This document shows positions 61,727-64,000 of a DNA stretch of 64,000 nt, in pieces. The position numbers were made by a program, and so were the translations under genes. The stretch is from contig CAMKRZ010000001.1 of NCBI GenBank assembly GCA_946415315.1, positions 227,207-291,206 of the forward strand. Reading direction: 5' to 3'. The notes beneath the pieces are model-generated. The model was not told the DNA's origin, did no database searches, and was given only the letters and a program-made list of their open reading frames with translations. Position 1 is the first letter of the stretch, and the number at the start of each line of letters is the position of its first letter. Origin of the DNA: an uncultured Lachnoclostridium sp. Its GTDB lineage: Bacteria > Bacillota > Clostridia > Lachnospirales > Lachnospiraceae.

Positions 61727-61764
61727 AAATCCCCGGAGAGTCAATATCGACTTCCCGGGGATTT
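61727..61764 (-). terminator. Terminator of the PFOR gene (possibly bidirectional)
   Basis: Ten-base-pair stem (61727-61736 with 61755-61764) with inner AGTC/GACT pairing. On the minus strand it runs into TTTTTC; on the plus strand into TTTCTTG after the surface-protein gene. Confidence 0.8.
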
Positions 61765-61790
61765 CTTGATTCCGGTGAACCGGAGTTTAA

Positions 61791-64000
61791 TTACTTGTAC
61801 AGCTCGACGAGCTTCAGCAGGTGCTGGTAACGCTCGTTAGCAACCTTCTCGGACTCAGCGAAGAGCTTCTCAGCACGCTCCGGGAACGGCTTGATGAGAC
61901 GTGTGTAACGGGACTCGTTGTTGAGGAATTCCTGATACGAACCATCGCCTTCCTTGGAAGTGAGCGTGAACGGATTCTTGCCTTCTGCCTTGAGTGCCGG
62001 GTTGAAGGAGAAGAGATTCCAGTAGCCGGCCTTGACAGCCTTCTTCATCTCATCCTGGCAGTGGTTCATACCGCCCTTAGCGATTCCGTGGAGCTCGCAA
62101 GGAGCGTAGCCGATGATGAGCGAAGGACCGTTGTAAGCCTCAGCCTCCTGCAGAACCTTAACGGTCTGAGCAGGGTTAGCGCCGAGAGCGATCTGAGCTA
62201 CATAGACATAACCATACTGCATAGCGATCTCGGAAAGGCTCTTCTTGCCGATCTCCTTACCTGCAGCAGCAAACTGGCAAACCTCACCGATGTTGGAAGC
62301 CTTGGAAGCCTGGCCACCGGTGTTACTGTACATCTCGGTATCGAAGACCATAACGTTCACGTTCTCGCCGGAAGCAAGTACGTGGTCAAGTCCGCCGTAA
62401 CCGATATCGTAAGCCCAACCGTCACCACCGAAGATCCATACGGACTTCTTAGCGAGGTAGTCTTTCTTAGCAAGAACTTCCTTGCAGAGATCGCAATCGC
62501 ACTTCTCGAGCTCTGCGATCAGAGCAGCCGCGTCAGCGGAGTTCTTAAGGGTATCATCCTTGGTAGCAAGGAAAGCATCGATCGCAGCCTTCAGAGAATC
62601 GGAAGCATCACCAGCAGCAATCTCGTTGAGCTTTGCGATAGCCTGGTCACGAAGCACCTTCTGGCCGAGGTACATACCGAAGCCGTGCTCCGCGTTATCC
62701 TCGAAGAGGGAGTTCGACCAAGCCGGTCCCTTGAGGGAATCCTTGTTAACCGTGTAAGGAGACGTAGCAGCCGGGCCACCCCAGATGGAGGAGCAACCGG
62801 TAGCGTTGCTGATGTACATATGCTCACCGAAGAGCTGCGTGATCAGACGTGCGTAAGAGGTCTCGGCACAACCTGCGCAGGAACCGGAGAACTCAAGCAG
62901 AGGCTGGTTGAACTGCGAACCCTTGACAGCGGGCATCGTGTCAGCGATAGCCTTCTTGCCAACGTTTGCTACAAGGTAGTCAAATACGGGCTGCTCAGCT
63001 GCCTGGGACTCCTGAGGAACCATAGCGATAGCAGCGGTAGGACATACGGTTACGCACTCGCCGCAACCCATGCAGTCAAGAGGCGAAACGCTCATCGTGT
63101 ACTTGAACTCGGTAGCCTTCGGCTTCATATCCGCAAGCTTGATGTTTGCGGGAGCAGCCTTGACCTCATCCTCGGAAAGGAGGAAAGGACGGATCGTTGC
63201 GTGCGAGCAGACAAATGCACAGTTGTTACACTGAATACACTTTTCAGCATCCCACTCCGGAACGGTAACAGCGGTACCGCGCTTCTCGTATGCGGAAGCA
63301 CCGGTCTCGAACTGACCGTCTGCGATATCCTTGAAAGCGGATACCGGAAGGCTGTAACCATCCATCAGACCGATCGGATCAAGAAGCTCGTTAACCATCT
63401 TAACGGTTGCAGGACGTCCGGTGCGGTTGTTTGCCTTCGGAGCGTCAACAGCAGTTGCCCAGTCAGCGGGAACGGCAACTTCGTGGATTGCATCTACACC
63501 GGCATCGATTGCCTTGTAGTTCATCTCAACGACAGCGTCACCCTTCTTCGCATAGGACTTCTTCGCAGCAGCCTTCATGTACTCGATCGCTTCGTCGATC
63601 GGCATAACGTTGGCAAGCTTGAAGAAAGCGGACTGAAGGATCGTGTTCGTTCTCTTGCCCATACCGATCTCAATTGCCTTGTCGATAGCGTTGATCGTGT
63701 AGAGCTTGATGTTGTTCTTCGCAATGTACTGCTTAGCCTCAGCGGGCATATGCTCGTTGAGTTCCTCATCGGACCACTGGCAGTTGATCATGAAGATTCC
63801 GCCAGGCTTAACATCCTGAACCATCTTGTAACCCTTGATAACATAGGAAGGGTTGTGGCATGCTACGAAGTCAGCCTGGTTGATGTAGTAAGGGCTCTTG
63901 ATCGGCTTGTCACCGAAACGAAGGTGGCTGATGGTGATACCGCCGGTCTTCTTGGAGTCATACTGGAAATAAGCCTGGATGTATTTGTCGGTGTGGTCAC
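61791..64000 (-). CDS. nifJ: Pyruvate:ferredoxin (flavodoxin) oxidoreductase, C-terminal part
   Basis: The frame stays open to the right edge, so only the last 736 residues of about 1180 are visible; the N-terminal TPP pyrimidine-binding part is outside. Visible are the gamma-type domain, the two-cluster ferredoxin domain (CIQCNNCAFVC and CMGCGECVTVC), the proximal cluster Cys region (GSCAGCAET), and the TPP diphosphate-binding block (GGDGWAYDIGYGGLDH with MYSNTGGQASKASN). The enzyme converts pyruvate and CoA to acetyl-CoA and CO2 while reducing ferredoxin, the central fermentation step. Strong codon bias toward a small codon set suggests high expression. Confidence 0.96.
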   Translation of the reverse strand, partial: DHTDKYIQAYFQYDSKKTGGITISHLRFGDKPIKSPYYINQADFVACHNPSYVIKGYKMVQDVKPGGIFMINCQWSDEELNEHMPAEAKQYIAKNNIKLYTINAIDKAIEIGMGKRTNTILQSAFFKLANVMPIDEAIEYMKAAAKKSYAKKGDAVVEMNYKAIDAGVDAIHEVAVPADWATAVDAPKANNRTGRPATVKMVNELLDPIGLMDGYSLPVSAFKDIADGQFETGASAYEKRGTAVTVPEWDAEKCIQCNNCAFVCSHATIRPFLLSEDEVKAAPANIKLADMKPKATEFKYTMSVSPLDCMGCGECVTVCPTAAIAMVPQESQAAEQPVFDYLVANVGKKAIADTMPAVKGSQFNQPLLEFSGSCAGCAETSYARLITQLFGEHMYISNATGCSSIWGGPAATSPYTVNKDSLKGPAWSNSLFEDNAEHGFGMYLGQKVLRDQAIAKLNEIAAGDASDSLKAAIDAFLATKDDTLKNSADAAALIAELEKCDCDLCKEVLAKKDYLAKKSVWIFGGDGWAYDIGYGGLDHVLASGENVNVMVFDTEMYSNTGGQASKASNIGEVCQFAAAGKEIGKKSLSEIAMQYGYVYVAQIALGANPAQTVKVLQEAEAYNGPSLIIGYAPCELHGIAKGGMNHCQDEMKKAVKAGYWNLFSFNPALKAEGKNPFTLTSKEGDGSYQEFLNNESRYTRLIKPFPERAEKLFAESEKVANERYQHLLKLVELYK

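Overview
The window looks like chromosomal DNA from a Gram-positive, anaerobic, plant-polysaccharide-using member of the Clostridia, most likely a moderately GC-rich Lachnospiraceae-type gut or rumen bacterium. This is inferred from several things. A pyruvate:ferredoxin oxidoreductase is present. Secreted proteins are lipoproteins with long Thr/Pro linkers. The ftsE-ftsX-M23-S41 block has Firmicutes order, and an MsmK/UgpC ATPase lies next to a CdaR-type regulator. Sigma-A promoters and AGGAGG-type ribosome sites are strong, and no outer-membrane genes are seen. No species name can be justified from sequence alone.

Layout. 1-7.1 kb: two paralogous cytoplasmic SGNH esterases flank an AAA+ ATPase carrying an RNA-polymerase alpha-CTD-like domain and a secreted GH30-type glycosidase. 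7.1-12.3 kb: a long structured leader and mgtE (Mg2+), a membrane diguanylate cyclase, a DUF308/HdeD-like membrane protein and a lipoprotein trigger-factor-like isomerase. 12.4-18 kb: an AraC regulator divergent from a GH130 phosphorylase, two lipoproteins and an FRG-domain protein. 18.2-23.7 kb (minus): a sugar ABC operon (TPR protein, ATPase, two permeases, binding protein) behind a promoter with a LacI/CcpA-type operator. 23.9-29.8 kb: tRNA-Gly, a polysaccharide deacetylase, a very large LacI-sensor/GGDEF/EAL/beta-helix protein and an overlapping amidase. 29.9-33.7 kb: an SDR oxidoreductase, msmK/ugpC and a cdaR-like regulator. 33.8-38.6 kb: the FtsEX cell-wall hydrolase module with M23 and S41 peptidases. 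38.8-41.9 kb: ACT protein, homoserine dehydrogenase and the alternative homoserine-kinase/phosphoglycerate-mutase family protein (Thr pathway). 42-49.8 kb: a lipoprotein, an acidic LEA/YtxH-like protein, tRNA-Gln, two tandem amidase lipoproteins and a membrane protein of unknown function. 50-55 kb: an MBL hydrolase, a membrane-bound XRE regulator, a HAD phosphatase and a 760-residue orphan membrane protein. 55.3-64 kb: a GH94 cellobiose/cellodextrin phosphorylase, a giant InlB/Ig-repeat secreted protein and the C-terminal part of PFOR, which runs off the right edge.

How it fits together (inference): extracellular GH30 and surface proteins release oligosaccharides. ABC transporters import them, energised by a dedicated ATPase and possibly by the shared MsmK. 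Cytoplasmic SGNH esterases remove acyl groups. GH94 and GH130 phosphorylases split the products with phosphate, which saves ATP. PFOR oxidises the resulting pyruvate. A second theme is envelope remodelling (FtsEX, M23, S41, three amidases, a deacetylase). A c-di-GMP phosphodiesterase candidate is translationally coupled to one of the amidases.

The most unusual items are the four-module c-di-GMP protein, the alpha-CTD/AAA+ fusion, the orphan membrane protein at 52.8-55.1 kb, two structured leader RNAs, and a 9-bp motif (CATTTTCCG) found at least 16 times, mostly between genes. No CRISPR array, insertion sequence, phage gene or rRNA was seen.
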